A stretch of DNA of 6,897 nt from Candidatus Thorarchaeota archaeon (GTDB lineage Archaea; Asgardarchaeota; Thorarchaeia; Thorarchaeales; Thorarchaeaceae): assembly GCA_020355105.1 (NCBI GenBank), contig CP070658.1, positions 2,256,697-2,263,593 of the forward strand, written 5' to 3'. Below, piece after piece: positions 1 to 6,131 of this stretch. The number at the start of each line of letters is the position of its first letter. The stretch's first letter is position 1. The notes beneath the pieces were generated by a model. That model was not told the DNA's origin, made no database searches, and saw nothing but the letters and a program-made list of their open reading frames with translations. The position numbers and the translations under genes are program-made.

Positions 1-233
1 ATCTCCTTCTGGTCATATTCCCATCCTTGGAAGCATGCCATACAAACCAGGCGACAGCTATTCCGGGAAACCAGAAGGGAATCATGAACGTAGTATAGAG
101 AACATCAAAGACCAGTATAGATGCCAGTGACAGACACCAACCTTCCTCCGAATGCCACAATGACCTTGAGTGGTATCACGAGAGTCCATATTGTCAGAAA
201 CGCTGTCATCCTTCTAGGCGTCCAGAATGGCAT
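1..233 (-). CDS. Small membrane protein, partial, in two frames joined at CTT TGA
   Basis: No family recognised. An ATG at 233..231 follows a GGTGA Shine-Dalgarno motif with 7 nt spacing and opens a 42-codon frame ending in TGA at 107..105. Its product has a short basic N-terminus (MPFWTPRR) and a hydrophobic stretch (AFLTIWTLVIPLKVIVAFGG). Directly after, in the +1 frame, the sequence stays open to the window edge and encodes a second long hydrophobic stretch (VLYTTFMIPFWFPGIA, then VAWFVWHA) followed by a polar, basic turn (SKDGNMTRRR). The original frame continued past its stop is not hydrophobic, so one two-helix membrane protein with a frame change is the simplest reading. The +1 frame is open from 175, so the change could lie anywhere between about 175 and 105. 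Alternatives are a sequencing or assembly error, a decayed gene, true +1 frameshifting at CTT TGA, or a separate gene starting at a non-ATG codon in the second frame. The 3' end is outside the window. Confidence 0.5.
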
Positions 234-254
234 TACCAATTCACCGACCAAGTC

Positions 255-264
255 CGCTATAGCG
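255..264. promoter_or_regulatory. 10-bp perfect palindrome upstream of the membrane-protein ATG
   Basis: CGCTATAGCG is a perfect palindrome ending 21 nt upstream of the ATG at 233. Its TATA core lies about 26 nt from that ATG, a distance compatible with a box A element or a small operator. The call rests only on symmetry and position, and a chance occurrence is quite possible. Confidence 0.2.
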
Positions 265-341
265 TGGCAAGACTCAGTTACTCAGGAGTGTTTGATTCTC
301 TCGTCACCAGCCCCATATCAGATTTGACTCTCAAGAAGATG

Positions 342-448
342 TGGTGGGCCCGCGGAGATTGATTCCAGAAGGGCAATCGCCAATCTGTTTGAACTCCGGA
401 CATCCGCCTTATCAGAGCGGCGCAATAACCAGGCTATGCCACGGGCCC
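342..448 (-). tRNA. tRNA-Ile (anticodon GAT) with a 29-nt intron in the T-loop
   Basis: The minus strand folds as a complete tRNA once a 29-nt insert is removed. The acceptor stem is a perfect 7 bp (GGGCCCG at 448..442 with CGGGCCC at 352..346), followed by discriminator A and an encoded CCA. U8, A14, G15, G18G19, A21 and G26 are in place, and the D-stem is GCAT/TTGC with one T-T mismatch at 13-22. The anticodon arm CCGCT-CTGATAA-GGCGG puts GAT at 413..411 with U33 correct. The variable loop is ATGTC, with C48 able to pair with G15. The T-stem is CGGAG (398..394) with CTCCG (357..353). The T-loop becomes a standard TTCAAAT only after excising 360..388. Mature length would be 78 nt including CCA. 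G26 is the position methylated by Trm1, which is also encoded in this window. The gene lies 62 nt downstream of the TIM-barrel gene on the same strand. Confidence 0.93.
360..388 (-). other. T-loop tRNA intron with a relaxed bulge-helix-bulge
   Basis: A 29-nt intron lies between nucleotides 58 and 59 of the tRNA; a one-base shift (359..387, site 59/60) gives the same mature RNA. A bulge-helix-bulge can be drawn. Exon GTTC (nt 53-56) pairs with intron GAAT (3 Watson-Crick pairs and one G-T). The 3-nt bulges are AAA (5' site) and CAA (3' site). The intron closes with CAGA/TCTG and an inner GGC-GATT-GCC hairpin. Cutting after the second nucleotide of each bulge gives exactly the TTCAAAT loop. The outer exon helix is weak in this register (A-T, G-C, one G-T, then a C-C clash), so the motif is relaxed rather than strict. 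Confidence 0.85.
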
Positions 449-481
449 AGGAGTCCGGCGAAGCGTTAGGATTCAGTTTGC

Positions 482-490
482 GATAAAAAG
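482..490 (-). promoter_or_regulatory. Possible TATA box for the tRNA gene
   Basis: The minus strand reads CTTTTTATC at 490..482, between the stop of the TIM-barrel gene and the tRNA. The T-rich core is centred about 38 nt upstream of the tRNA 5' end. That would place a start site roughly 13 nt before the mature tRNA, with a short leader for RNase P to remove. Match and spacing are reasonable but not perfect, and read-through from the upstream operon is also possible. Confidence 0.4.
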
Positions 491-510
491 CTTGTGACAT
501 CGAAACAGGA

Positions 511-1401
511 TTATTGCAGAGCCTCTGGTACTAGATTGCGAATGGCGCTGAGTGATTCGATTGCATCCTCGTGCGGCATTTCAAATACCAAAGGACCTTC
601 AAACTTGTCTTTGACCAGTTCCAATAGGAATTCTCTTACCGGCATATCGCCCGTCCCTAGCACTAGGTGATCTTGATGGCCGCCAGCTTCGTTCTTCTGA
701 GCCAGACCGTCATTCAGATGAATCTCTGTGATTCTGTCACTGTGTTCCCGATAGAATTCAGACAAAGACTCATCTCCGCACTGTTTTGTGAGTAGGTGCC
801 CAGTATCGAAACATATGCTGGTGTTTAGCTCGTCAACTATGTCCCGGGTGAAATCGAAGGGGAACTCAACATTCTCTATTGCAAGTTTGAGCGGATTTAC
901 CTCTGACTTGCTGATAATCTCTTCGACGCTTCTCATGGCGAATGAGTTCATGTATCCTTGTACAACAAGATTCACACTCTCTGAGAATCCCTGCCTAGAA
1001 TACTCTGCGGCCAATGCGCCCGTAGAGTGAAGTACGTACGCTTCAGGCTCAAGATCCTCGACGAGCTTGATTGAGTGAACATTGCTATCCACACTTCCTG
1101 AACGAATGTAGTCATTGAACGAGGTTAGTTCGACAGCCCAGAATGGCAGATGAGCAGTGTATGAGAGGTCTAACTCGTCCTTCAGCTCTCCGAGTTCTGA
1201 GATGACATCAGGCGTCAATGAGCCAGGTACCATATGCTCAATCTCCATGGGAATCTCTATTGCTTGGATGTGTTCAATCGCGGCTGCCTCTCGTACTATC
1301 TCAACCATGTTGATGCGAGAGAAATCCGGGGCATCTCCGGCGATGACTCTCTTCAATGCAGGTATGAATTCGATTGCGACTATTCCGAAACGCATTGACA
1401 T
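511..1401 (-). CDS. Xylose-isomerase-like TIM-barrel protein (AP endonuclease 2 superfamily), possibly CbiR-like
   Basis: A 296-residue soluble protein of the sugar-phosphate isomerase/AP endonuclease family 2 fold. The (beta/alpha)8 pattern is visible with metal-binding motifs at strand ends: AHLPF (H84), YVLHSTG (H125), LAIENVEF (E176), CFDTGH (D199, H202), EIHLNDG (H228) and VFEMP (E274). A GTGDMPVREF segment near 249-258 is typical of the family. The superfamily includes isomerases, epimerases, endonuclease IV and the cobamide-remodelling phosphodiesterase CbiR. The LDLSYTAHLPF block followed by EAYVLHSTG resembles CbiR as remembered, but this is not proven and no other cobamide gene is present. 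The gene starts 12 nt after the hppA stop and is probably co-transcribed. The purine-rich AAGGGAAG at 1411..1404 is 4 nt (from GGGA) before the first ATG at 1401 and 10 nt before a second ATG at 1395, so translation may start at either. Confidence 0.88.
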   Translation of the reverse strand: MSMRFGIVAIEFIPALKRVIAGDAPDFSRINMVEIVREAAAIEHIQAIEIPMEIEHMVPGSLTPDVISELGELKDELDLSYTAHLPFWAVELTSFNDYIRSGSVDSNVHSIKLVEDLEPEAYVLHSTGALAAEYSRQGFSESVNLVVQGYMNSFAMRSVEEIISKSEVNPLKLAIENVEFPFDFTRDIVDELNTSICFDTGHLLTKQCGDESLSEFYREHSDRITEIHLNDGLAQKNEAGGHQDHLVLGTGDMPVREFLLELVKDKFEGPLVFEMPHEDAIESLSAIRNLVPEALQ

Positions 1402-1413
1402 GACTTCCCTTTC

Positions 1414-3549
1414 TCATATCAATCCCGTCAGCCAAGCATGCATCTGTGCAATGACAGGCAGGAAGAGAGTTGCAGTGAGTGAAATGACAACTAGAAGGGT
1501 GTTGATTGACGGGCCGGCAGTATCCTTGAAAGGGTCCCCCACCATATCACCCAACACAGAGTTTTCATGGACTTCCTCATATCTGGGACGGTTGTGATCA
1601 TAATCAGGAGACTCAATGATCTTCTTCGCATTATCCCATGCTCCGCCTGAGTTGTCCATCAGAAGCGCCATTACGAGACCCGTGATCACCGCGCCGCCCA
1701 AATAGCCAGCTAGAGCATTCAGTCCAAGGAAGGTGCCTGTCATTATCGTGACCATGATTGCCATTACTGTGCCCGGCATCAACTCTCTGATAGCCCCAGT
1801 TGTCGCAATCGTTATACAGCGGTCATAGTCGGGCTTGGACGTGCCCTCAAGAATACCCGGATCTTCAGCAAACTGCCTGCGAATCTCGGTTATCATGCGC
1901 TCGGAATTGTCTTCAACACCCAGAATCAACATGGCAGAGAAACCTACGGGCACGAGAGCACCAATAAGTGCTCCAGCCATTACAAATGGATTAGCTAGAT
2001 TCACAACAGTGACTACAAGCTCCGGAAATGGAAGGTGCCTGGTCGAAGAAATGAAGGCTGCGAAGAGTGCCAAGACTGAGATCGCAGAGGCACCTATTGC
2101 AAAGCCCTTCGTTATTGCCTTGGCAGTATTGCCGCTCGCATCCAGTTTGTCACACGCCGCTATCGCCTCACGAGGCGCGCCGGCTTGCTCAATCACCCCC
2201 CGAGCATTGTCTACAATCGGCCCATAGGCATCTGAACTCATAATCATGCCATTTGTGGACAATAGACCTACTGCAGCGATTGCTACACCGAAGATGCCAC
2301 CTTCGACTCCTCCGAGTCCAACAGAGGTTGCATTTGCTCCAAGCACGAATGAGGCCACCAAAGCACAAGCTATGCCAATGACAGAAGGCACTACGCTGAG
2401 CAGGCCATAAGAGTACCCGGAGAGAATCAGGTTGGCAGCACTCTTCTCTGCGGCGACCACCATGTTAGGAACTGGCTTGAATCCTCCAAGTCCACGATCA
2501 CTTGTGAAGACATCGCTTGTGAATCCTATGAACACCCCTGCTAGTAATCCAGCTATCGCGAATAGTGCTATTGTCAAATCGAGGTTCAGAAATGATAGCG
2601 TTAGTACAACTAACACTGAGAATAGAACTGTAGTGAGGTAAGTGCCTCTGTTGAGGGCAGGGCCCGGATCGCCAGATGGTCCTGGTCTAACCAAGAATAC
2701 ACCAATAACGGAGGCAATCGTGCCCATAGCCGCAATCACCAACGGTAGCAGACCAAATGGTAGTGCAGGAGAGTATGTAGCATCGATTGCTGCTCCCAGA
2801 ATAGATGCTGCAAGAATCGAGGCCACGTTGCTGTCATAGATGTCTGCTCCAGTACCTGCAACATCTCCGACGTTATCACCCACGGCGTCAGCCACGGCTG
2901 CAGGATTTCTTGGATCATCCTCGGGAATGCGTTGTTCGATCTTCCCAACAATGTCTGCGGCCATGTCGGCCGTCTTCGTGTAGATTCCACCACCGGCCTT
3001 CGCAAAGAGTGCGACTGTACTTGCTCCAAACGAGAAGCCTGTGATTATCTCCCAGAGCTCGGTTGCTTCCACGCCCGGAAGAAGCGAGTTCCATAGCCAG
3101 TAGAGTGAGCCAAGACCAACAAGTGCAATCCCGGCAATCATGAGCCCCATCACGGAGCCGGCCTTGAATGCAACATTGAAAGCCGGATTCAATCCGCCAC
3201 TTGCCGCCGCTGCTGCTGTGCGTCTATTAGCCTTTGTAGCCACAATGATTCCAACATATCCAGCAGCCATACTTGCCAGGGACCCCAGTACATAGGATAT
3301 CGATATCGCAATCCCAAATCCTGAGAACACAATGGCAATAAGAACGGCAAGAACCAGCGTGAAAGCCATGAGATTCCTGTATTGGACCTTGATGAAGGAA
3401 TATGCACCCTCTTCAATCAGTGCACTGACTTCTCTCATTCTTTCGTTGCCTTCGTCTGCCTGGTTTACCTGTCTGAAAGTGTAGAGTGCAACGAATATCG
3501 CTAGAATTCCTGATAGGATGGACGTGCCTAGGAATGCTTCAGCTACCAT
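1414..3549 (-). CDS. hppA: Membrane-bound proton-translocating pyrophosphatase, K+-independent type
   Basis: Hydrolyses pyrophosphate in the membrane and couples it to ion pumping. The 711 residues are normal for the family and the hydrophobic pattern fits about 16 transmembrane helices. Active-site blocks are present: KTADMAADIVGKIE (192-205), EDDPRNPAAVADAVGDNVGD (210-229), SSDAYGPIVDNA (438-449), DNSGGAWDNAKK (632-643) and GDPFKDTAGPS (671-681). The potassium determinant GNTAKAIT (473-480) has Lys477 and Thr480 where K+-dependent enzymes carry Ala and Gly. By established family rules this marks a K+-independent, H+-pumping enzyme. The usual DVGAD block reads DMAAD (195-199) with both aspartates kept. 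The ATG at 3549 has a GAGG motif 7 nt upstream, and a strong TATA box lies about 80 nt upstream. It is the first gene of a likely two-gene unit with the TIM-barrel gene. In this organism it would use PPi from biosynthesis to build proton-motive force. Confidence 0.97.
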   Translation of the reverse strand: MVAEAFLGTSILSGILAIFVALYTFRQVNQADEGNERMREVSALIEEGAYSFIKVQYRNLMAFTLVLAVLIAIVFSGFGIAISISYVLGSLASMAAGYVGIIVATKANRRTAAAAASGGLNPAFNVAFKAGSVMGLMIAGIALVGLGSLYWLWNSLLPGVEATELWEIITGFSFGASTVALFAKAGGGIYTKTADMAADIVGKIEQRIPEDDPRNPAAVADAVGDNVGDVAGTGADIYDSNVASILAASILGAAIDATYSPALPFGLLPLVIAAMGTIASVIGVFLVRPGPSGDPGPALNRGTYLTTVLFSVLVVLTLSFLNLDLTIALFAIAGLLAGVFIGFTSDVFTSDRGLGGFKPVPNMVVAAEKSAANLILSGYSYGLLSVVPSVIGIACALVASFVLGANATSVGLGGVEGGIFGVAIAAVGLLSTNGMIMSSDAYGPIVDNARGVIEQAGAPREAIAACDKLDASGNTAKAITKGFAIGASAISVLALFAAFISSTRHLPFPELVVTVVNLANPFVMAGALIGALVPVGFSAMLILGVEDNSERMITEIRRQFAEDPGILEGTSKPDYDRCITIATTGAIRELMPGTVMAIMVTIMTGTFLGLNALAGYLGGAVITGLVMALLMDNSGGAWDNAKKIIESPDYDHNRPRYEEVHENSVLGDMVGDPFKDTAGPSINTLLVVISLTATLFLPVIAQMHAWLTGLI

Positions 3550-3629
3550 TTGGATGCCTCGGTTGGCGATTGTGACATCTAGCTTGTAGAATGTCTTCTC
3601 GGACTGATGGCTCTGTCACGATGATGATG

Positions 3630-3639
3630 TATATGTAAA
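3630..3639 (-). promoter_or_regulatory. TATA box for hppA
   Basis: TTTACATATA on the minus strand (3639..3630) is a good match to the archaeal box A and lies just downstream of the cyclophilin stop codon. Transcription would start about 25 nt further on, near 3608, giving a leader of roughly 60 nt before the hppA ATG at 3549. This suggests hppA has its own promoter rather than depending on the cyclophilin gene. It is the clearest promoter-like element in the window. Confidence 0.6.
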
Positions 3640-3648
3640 GATGACTGT

Positions 3649-4137
3649 TTAGCGTCTTGAGGGCAGCTTCTTCAGCTCGTGGCTATCAACGTCAGAATCG
3701 GCTTCTAGTACCTCGACCTTAATCATCTTGTCTCCCTGTCTGATTGACTGCACTACATCGAATCCTTCAACCACGCCGCCGAAGACAGTGTGTTTTCGAT
3801 TCAGGTGTTTGCAGTTGTCCGGATTCAAGACCATGAAGAACTGACTGCCTCCGGTATCCCTTCCTGCATGAGCCATGGAAAGTGCACCGAGGAGGTGCTC
3901 TTGCTTTGGGCCATCGGTTTCGCATGCAATGGCATAACCAGGTCCGCCGCCTCCGGTCCCTGTCGGGTCTCCACCCTGAACTACGAAGTCTGGTACAACA
4001 CGGTGAAAAGTGACACCATCATAGTATCCATTCCTTGCTAGTTCAACGAAGTTCTTGACCGTGTTAATCGCCGCCTCGGGCCATAGCTCGGCCATTATTG
4101 TGCCTTTGTTCGTTTCAATCCTCACTTTCGTTGTCAA
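3649..4137 (-). CDS. Cyclophilin-type peptidyl-prolyl cis-trans isomerase
   Basis: A single-domain cytosolic cyclophilin of 162 residues that catalyses proline cis-trans isomerisation during protein folding. Recognisable blocks are TVKNFVELARNGYYDGVTFHRVVPDF in pieces across 26-51 (catalytic Arg46, with Phe51 and Gln54), QGGDPTGTGGGGPGY (54-68), SMAHAGRDTGGSQFF (87-101) and KHTVFG (115-120). The cyclosporin-contacting Trp of human CypA is His111 here, as in many prokaryotic cyclophilins, so weak drug sensitivity is expected. The start is TTG at 4137: a stop codon lies in frame 6 nt upstream, the next ATG is 14 codons inside and would cut off the first beta strand, and a GGGTG motif sits 7 nt before the TTG. 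No signal peptide is present. The C-terminus carries a short polar and basic tail (SHELKKLPSRR). The gene is divergent from trm1. Confidence 0.96.
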   Translation of the reverse strand: MTTKVRIETNKGTIMAELWPEAAINTVKNFVELARNGYYDGVTFHRVVPDFVVQGGDPTGTGGGGPGYAIACETDGPKQEHLLGALSMAHAGRDTGGSQFFMVLNPDNCKHLNRKHTVFGGVVEGFDVVQSIRQGDKMIKVEVLEADSDVDSHELKKLPSRR

Positions 4138-4300
4138 TAGTCAACACCCTTTGATTCAACCTAGTGGGTCTGTGTCGGTTGGTTCCTGGCATCCGGCCCC
4201 CCTCTTAGAAGTTGTGGAGAGGTAGTCGAAACGAGTTTGCTGCTACATCTGTCCGGGCCTGTCCACTTATTAGCGATACATAGCGTGACTCAATTGTCTG
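4138..4300. other. Divergent intergenic region, no gene recognised
   Basis: 163 nt separate the TTG start of the cyclophilin gene from the ATG of trm1. Promoters for both must lie here. No tRNA-like fold, convincing C/D-box pair or open frame with family character was seen. A short inverted repeat (CCTCT at 4200-4204 and AGAGG 12 nt later) is too weak to call a terminator or operator. A clear TATA box for the cyclophilin gene was not found. Confidence 0.5.
4265..4273 (+). promoter_or_regulatory. Weak TATA-like element for trm1, suggesting a leaderless mRNA
   Basis: ACTTATTAG is centred about 32 nt before the trm1 ATG. With the usual 25 nt to the start site, transcription would begin a few bases before the ATG, so the mRNA would be leaderless or nearly so. 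This fits the absence of any Shine-Dalgarno motif in the 25 nt upstream of the start codon. The box itself is a weak match. Confidence 0.35.
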
Positions 4301-5509
4301 ATGATTGTTGAGAAGGAGTATACAGAAGGCAGGACATCATTCCTAAGTGCAGATCTTGACCATTACAGTGTGAGTCAGAAACAACCAACAACCGACCTGC
4401 CGGTCTTCTACAATCCAATAATGCGACTCAATCGAGACCTATCTGTACTCTTCCTTCGAACCTATCTCCAAGACAGACCCGTAGAGTTGATGTGTGAGCC
4501 TTTGGCGGGCTCGGGTGTCAGAACGCTTCGATATCTGAATGAATGCCCAGGACAGTTCAAAGCGCTAATGTTTGATGTGAACCCAATTGCTGTCGAGATG
4601 GCACAGAAGAACATAGAACGGCACAGGTTCGCTGATCGAGCACAGGTGAAGAAAGGAGATGCGAAGGTGCTGCTCCTCACTGAGTCGCGAAATCAGAGGT
4701 TTGACTTTGTCGATGTAGACCCCTTTGGAAGTCCTGCGCCGTATCTGAACGCTGCAATACAGTCGTTGAAACCACGCGAGGGGCTACTCGCTCTGACTGC
4801 CACTGACATGCCGGTCCTTTGTGGAGTCTACCCTAACGTAGCACTGCGAAAGTACGGGGGCTTGTCGATAAGGGCGCCCTTTGTTCACGAGCTTGCTGTT
4901 CGACTTCTCATGGGATCTGCCTACTCTGTAGCTGGGATGAATGATTCTTCGATTGTACCTCTTGCGGTATTGAGCACGAATCACTACATCCGTGTCTGGC
5001 TCAGAGTCGAAGGCAGCAGAAGCGAAGGAAACTTGCAGGCGGATAGAATGGGACTGATACGATACTGCAAGACATGCATGCGTGTTGAAATCGTGCCGGT
5101 GAAAAAGTGGGCGCAAGCAGCGGGCTTCTCCCACGAAACAGATGGCTGCGGTGGAAAACCTGCGGTCGCTGGGCCTCTCTGGACAGGAAACCTCTTTGAC
5201 AGCTCGATGCTTCATGAGGCGCAGAAGATTCTCAGTAGTGATGATGACCTGGCTTTTGACAAGCGCGTATCGAAGCTACTTGCATTGATGAGGGAGGAGG
5301 TTCGCTTGACCGGGATTCCGTATATCGACCTTCATGAAGTATGTGACCTTCACAACCTTACACCACCAAAGACTGATACAGTCATTCAGACATTGAAGGA
5401 GTGCGGACATGCTACTTCGCGCACGCACTTCAGACCCACTGCGATTCGCACAGAAGCGTCAGTGAGCGATTTGGTAAGAGCTATCACTGATCTAGCCGGA
5501 GTGAAATAG
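4301..5509 (+). CDS. trm1: tRNA (guanine(26)-N(2))-dimethyltransferase
   Basis: Uses S-adenosylmethionine to make m2G and m2,2G at position 26 of tRNA, at the hinge between D and anticodon arms. The 402-residue length is normal for archaeal Trm1. Visible blocks: FYNPIMRLNRDL (36-47), the SAM-binding motif EPLAGSGVRTLRY (66-78), an acidic ribose-binding strand FDVNP (91-95), the catalytic-type DVDPFGSPAPYL (138-149), ATDMPVLCG (167-175), and a C-terminal domain with CKTC (256-259) and GPLWTGNLFD (291-300). The zinc-site half normally written CxxCGGK here reads TDGCGGK (280-286), so one of four usual cysteines is Thr280. It is the first gene of a two-gene methyltransferase operon; a Shine-Dalgarno motif for rlmE lies inside its last codons. 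The tRNA-Ile of this window has G26 and is a plausible substrate. Confidence 0.97.
   Translation: MIVEKEYTEGRTSFLSADLDHYSVSQKQPTTDLPVFYNPIMRLNRDLSVLFLRTYLQDRPVELMCEPLAGSGVRTLRYLNECPGQFKALMFDVNPIAVEMAQKNIERHRFADRAQVKKGDAKVLLLTESRNQRFDFVDVDPFGSPAPYLNAAIQSLKPREGLLALTATDMPVLCGVYPNVALRKYGGLSIRAPFVHELAVRLLMGSAYSVAGMNDSSIVPLAVLSTNHYIRVWLRVEGSRSEGNLQADRMGLIRYCKTCMRVEIVPVKKWAQAAGFSHETDGCGGKPAVAGPLWTGNLFDSSMLHEAQKILSSDDDLAFDKRVSKLLALMREEVRLTGIPYIDLHEVCDLHNLTPPKTDTVIQTLKECGHATSRTHFRPTAIRTEASVSDLVRAITDLAGVK
5498..5504 (+). promoter_or_regulatory. Shine-Dalgarno motif for rlmE inside the trm1 3' end
   Basis: GGAGTGA lies within the last codons of trm1, 9 nt before the ATG at 5514. The placement fits coupled translation of the two genes, which are 4 nt apart, and supports the chosen start. 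Confidence 0.55.
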
Positions 5510-5513
5510 ACAG

Positions 5514-6131
5514 ATGGGAAAGCCAAAGAAACCACGCAAGAAAGAGCACTATTACAGAGCAGCTAAGGCCAAGGGATACAGAGCCAGAAGTGCCTACAAG
5601 CTGAAGCAGATTGCCAAGAAACACAAGCTGCTAAGTGATGTTGACTGCGTGCTTGATCTCTGCAGCAGTCCAGGCGGGTGGACTCAAGTCCTTCGTGAAC
5701 TCGACAGTACGATAGAGATTGTGGCGGTCGATCTCAATCCCATGCAGCCGATTGAAAGGGTGACCTTCATTCAGGGGGACATTATGAGTCCCGAAACAGT
5801 CGACAAGATTAGGAAGATGACCAGAGGGTCTGTCGACCTTGTGGTATCTGACTGTGCTCCGAAAGTCACTGGAAACTGGGAACTCGATGTGGCCAGACAG
5901 CTCTCTCTTGCGGAAGCTGCCCTAAGAATCGGACTTGACCTACTGAGAAGTGGAGGGAGAGTGCTGACCAAGGTCTTTCAAGGTAGTGGATTCCAAGAGT
6001 TCCTGCAGTCTGCCAGGAGTGAGTTTGAATCAGTGAGGCTTCTCAAGCCCGATGCATCACGAAAGACCAGTGCGGAGATTTATCTGCTTGCTACAGGTCC
6101 ACTGAAGAAGTCTAATGGAAACGAGGGTTAG
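5514..6131 (+). CDS. rlmE: RlmE/FtsJ-family 23S rRNA (uridine-2'-O)-methyltransferase
   Basis: A 205-residue SAM-dependent 2'-O-methyltransferase; bacterial RrmJ modifies a uridine in the A-loop of 23S rRNA. The K-D-K-E catalytic tetrad is complete: Lys29 (SAYKL), Asp113 (SDCAP), Lys153 (TKVFQG) and Glu188 (SAEIYLLA). Motif I is LDLCSSPGGW (47-56), with SS where AA is common, and the acidic strand is AVDLNPM (71-77). The basic N-terminus (GKPKKPRKKEHYYRAAKAKG) fits RNA binding. There is no C-terminal TRAM domain, which some archaeal homologues carry. It starts 4 nt after the trm1 stop with a GGAGTGA Shine-Dalgarno motif and ends head-on against the TFE-beta-like gene with overlapping stop codons. 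Substrate identity is inferred from the family. Confidence 0.96.
   Translation: MGKPKKPRKKEHYYRAAKAKGYRARSAYKLKQIAKKHKLLSDVDCVLDLCSSPGGWTQVLRELDSTIEIVAVDLNPMQPIERVTFIQGDIMSPETVDKIRKMTRGSVDLVVSDCAPKVTGNWELDVARQLSLAEAALRIGLDLLRSGGRVLTKVFQGSGFQEFLQSARSEFESVRLLKPDASRKTSAEIYLLATGPLKKSNGNEG

Noticed and set aside
121..327. 68-codon plus-strand open frame
   Set aside because: It lies antisense to the membrane-protein gene, has no ribosome-binding site and no recognisable composition. The minus strand gives hydrophobic helices instead.
318..500. 60-codon minus-strand open frame beginning MSQAFYRKL between the TIM-barrel gene and the tRNA
   Set aside because: It runs through the whole tRNA-Ile gene including its intron, has no Shine-Dalgarno motif and resembles no family. 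The tRNA explains these bases far better.
1157..1597. 146-codon plus-strand open frame, and several shorter ones within hppA
   Set aside because: They are antisense to well-supported conserved proteins, are rich in serine and threonine as expected for shadows, and lack start signals.
4200..4221. Inverted repeat CCTCT/AGAGG in the divergent intergenic region
   Set aside because: Only 5 bp with a 12-nt loop and no T-run, so it is within chance expectation and not suited to termination of either divergent gene.
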